Part shown: positions 60,901-63,900 of the stretch, piece by piece
Position numbering within the stretch: position 1 is the first letter of the stretch
How the letters are laid out: each line of letters starts with the position of its first letter
Source: Rugalucina vietnamica
Lineage: Eukaryota > Mollusca > Bivalvia > Lucinida > Lucinidae
Assembly: GCA_964017185.1 (NCBI GenBank)
Contig: OZ024870.1
Location: 25,753,621 to 25,817,620 of the forward strand
Direction: 5' to 3'
Length of the DNA stretch: 64,000 nucleotides
The notes under the pieces: generated by a model
What the model saw: only the letters and a program-made list of their open reading frames with translations
Databases searched by the model: none
What the model was told of the DNA's origin: nothing
Position numbers and translations under genes: made by a program

Positions 60901-63900
60901 ATAAAGCATGATGCACAAGAATCATTACTCTTGCTTTCATATCTTTGGAGTTATTTCCCTTTGATTATTTTCCAAACACTTTCATGCCCCCTCTATAACT
61001 TGAAAACCGTAAGAGATATTTCAATGAAACTTATTACACTTATAAAACAGAATGACAGGATATGTGATGCACAAGAACTATAACTCTTGCTTGCATATTT
61101 TGGACATGCATGTAGAAAGGGGGGGAGACATCAGTTTTCACATAGAAAACAAATTCTAGTTCAATCTTGTAATTAAAATATCATATGAAGTAAACTTTTA
61201 ATATCTTATAAATTTCTTTATTGCATTAAGCGACGATTCGAAGCATCTTGATTACCTTTCAGCTCAAATTTCTTGAATGGAAAAGGATTGGTGCAGTTTA
61301 ATTTTTCGATAATAATGTAAAGCATGTCACACAGCGTGCGGTGATGTTCGCATGGTAGTGTTGCTTGTTATGTCACTTTTTTGTTATCAGTGGTTATTTT
61401 TCATCCAAAGTTTGCATAAATCTAGCCAAAAGGCTGAATTTCATGAATTCAAATTATTATGCATGTAGGACTTTTCTGGGCAGAGATATACGGCCAGTTT
61501 CATTACTTTTTGATCAACCCACATGTTTCAATGTATCGCTGAAACAAATGGAAGCCCAGAATTTCTGCGGGGTTTTATGCAATATATGAGCCGCCTCATG
61601 GGAAAGCCAACAATCTACCTAGGCGAAAACAAAGGCGCAGATCAGCTTTGCGGTAACCGCGAAGCTGATTAGCGCCTTTGTTTTCGCTACTCGGATAGTA
61701 CAATTCCCCCTCTACTTAAATCCGAAATTTCAAGCTTCTAGCTCTTTTCTGTACTTGTACAGGTCGGTTTGTGTCAGACCTGTTCGGAAACCACATTGTT
61801 GGTTTTACCACGAGGTGGCTCATATGTCATTTTCCCACTTCAATACAGAAATAAATTAAATGGGAGTAGTGAGTATATTGTCAGTAATGTCTACCCACCA
61901 ACTTTTTAACAAGATCAATTTCTTTTACATCTATAACTACAGGCACTACATAAGTTAATGGCAAGTTGCCTTCAAGAGGCTGACAAAAGACAGGCTAAGA
62001 GTATAGGATTTCCCGCCATTGGAACTGGACAGCTAGGCTTCCCCAGGGATATTGTTGCCAAGGAGATGTTCGCCGCTATCAGCAAATTTGAAAACAAAGT
62101 CCCCAACTCTTCTGTGAAGGAGGTGAAATTTGTTGTCTACCATAAAGATTTTGCGACTGTTAAGGTATGTGCATTTATGTTGTGTAACTTGTAAAAGCCT
62201 GATGATCCTGAATTAGAAACAAAATCTGTATCTAAATTATGTATGTGATAAACCTGGTAAAAACAAAGAAAAACATGTTGAATAGAAATTGGAAAGCTGA
62301 CAAACAAGAGTTATAGTTCATTCTGCATAAGATAAGATAATGTTTATTTCAATGCAGAAGGCCAATGGCCCTTGAGCGCATGCTACAATTACAATCATAA
62401 CCATATGCAAAGTGAATATCTATGGCAGATTAGTCATTTGGTTAATGGTAAAAATCCTACATTCCAATTTAAGGGTGATTACATCAAATTTTTATGGCAT
62501 GAAAACAGAATTGTACTAAATTTGAGCCGCCACATGGGAAAACCAACAATCTGCATAGGCGAAAACAAAGGCGCAGATCAGCTTCGCAGTAACTGCGAAG
62601 CTGATCAGCGCCTTTGTTTTTGCTACACGGATAGTACAATTCCTCTACTTTCTAAATCCAAAATTTCCAGCCTCTAACCATCTTCTGTGACTGTACAGCC
62701 CGGTTTGTGTCGAACCTGCTTGGAACCCAAATTGTTGGTTTTCCCACTCACAGACTCATTTATGAAATCCGGTTTCAGGCTTTTGAGTATGAGAAGAAGA
62801 ACTGGTCTGGTGGCAATCGTAAGTCCAAGAGAGCGCAACGAGACGTAGAACCACCATATTCCAGGAAAAAACATGATTCAGGTTAGTGTTACATCGGTAC
62901 ATCTTCTTCCTCATAATTCCCTGTATAAAATATTTCTTAACATTCTTTGGCTCCCAAACATTTTCTTTCTTGTATGTCTGCTGTAGTTGATCTGCTGTGT
63001 AGATAAAAATCCCAGAGAGTTTTATATTGACATTGAAGTGTCTTTCATAATCATGAATAGCCAGTTATTGGCTATTCATAGGTATAATGAGGCGTATGTA
63101 TTGGAAATGTAGAGCATCAAACACCAGAGTGAGAGGTTTTGGAATTTGAAACCTACTACTGTTTTTTAATTTGAACAGAAATTTTGTGAGAGCTTGGAAT
63201 TGAACTCACGACCATCGTTGCAGATGTCATTTCAAAAGAGGAAAAAAATCATGATAGATTGAAGAAAATTCCACATTTTACCCAAAGTCAAAGTCCAGAA
63301 TCGAAAGTTTGGGATTCCATCAGAATAACATTTTCTTGTAATATATACAGTCACCCTTATACCCACTTTTATAAAGCAAAAGTGGGGTATGCAGGGGTAT
63401 ACCTATTTCTCTTATTGTTGCCCCTAAACATAGATTTAGCCGAGGCGGTTCTAACATGTACCCATAATCTATGTTTTGAGCAAAAATAAGAAGAATATCA
63501 AAAAAAATTCCACTGAAAATATTTGATTTTTACAACTTAGGAAAAATCTGTATATTACATGATCATGTTTTCGTAATGAAAACCTACCACTTTGTAATTC
63601 AGCAAGGATTTTGGAAGAGCTTGGAAGTGAATTTAAGTTCACATTATTTCAGACGTCATTTTGAAAGAGGAAAAAATCATGATAGATTGAATAAAATCTC
63701 TCATTTTACCCAATCTAATCATGATTTTTTTCTCTTTTTAGATGATGATCACCAGCCCGCAATGCATTTTGGGACTACCCAGAAGGGATTGAGGCGTGTT
63801 CGTAGTACTGAATTCTGGTTGGAAGATCAACAGATAAACAAAGCAATGTCGATCTTGAGGAAAATCTACAAAGATATAGATGGATTTCAGGATGTCTGTG

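Larger units (their letters stand above)
48679..61942 (+). other. Intron 18 (13.3 kb), almost entirely repeats
   Basis: It splits macro domain 2. Contents in order: plain DNA 48679-49182; a family A/E Helitron complex 49183 to about 54382; plain DNA 54383-55451 with several GACGTCAC motifs near 54950-54990; a TA-flanked element 55452-56461; nested satellite-bearing Helitron-like elements 56482-61159; plain DNA 61160-61587; and a MITE-1 at 61588-61821. Confidence 0.75.
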
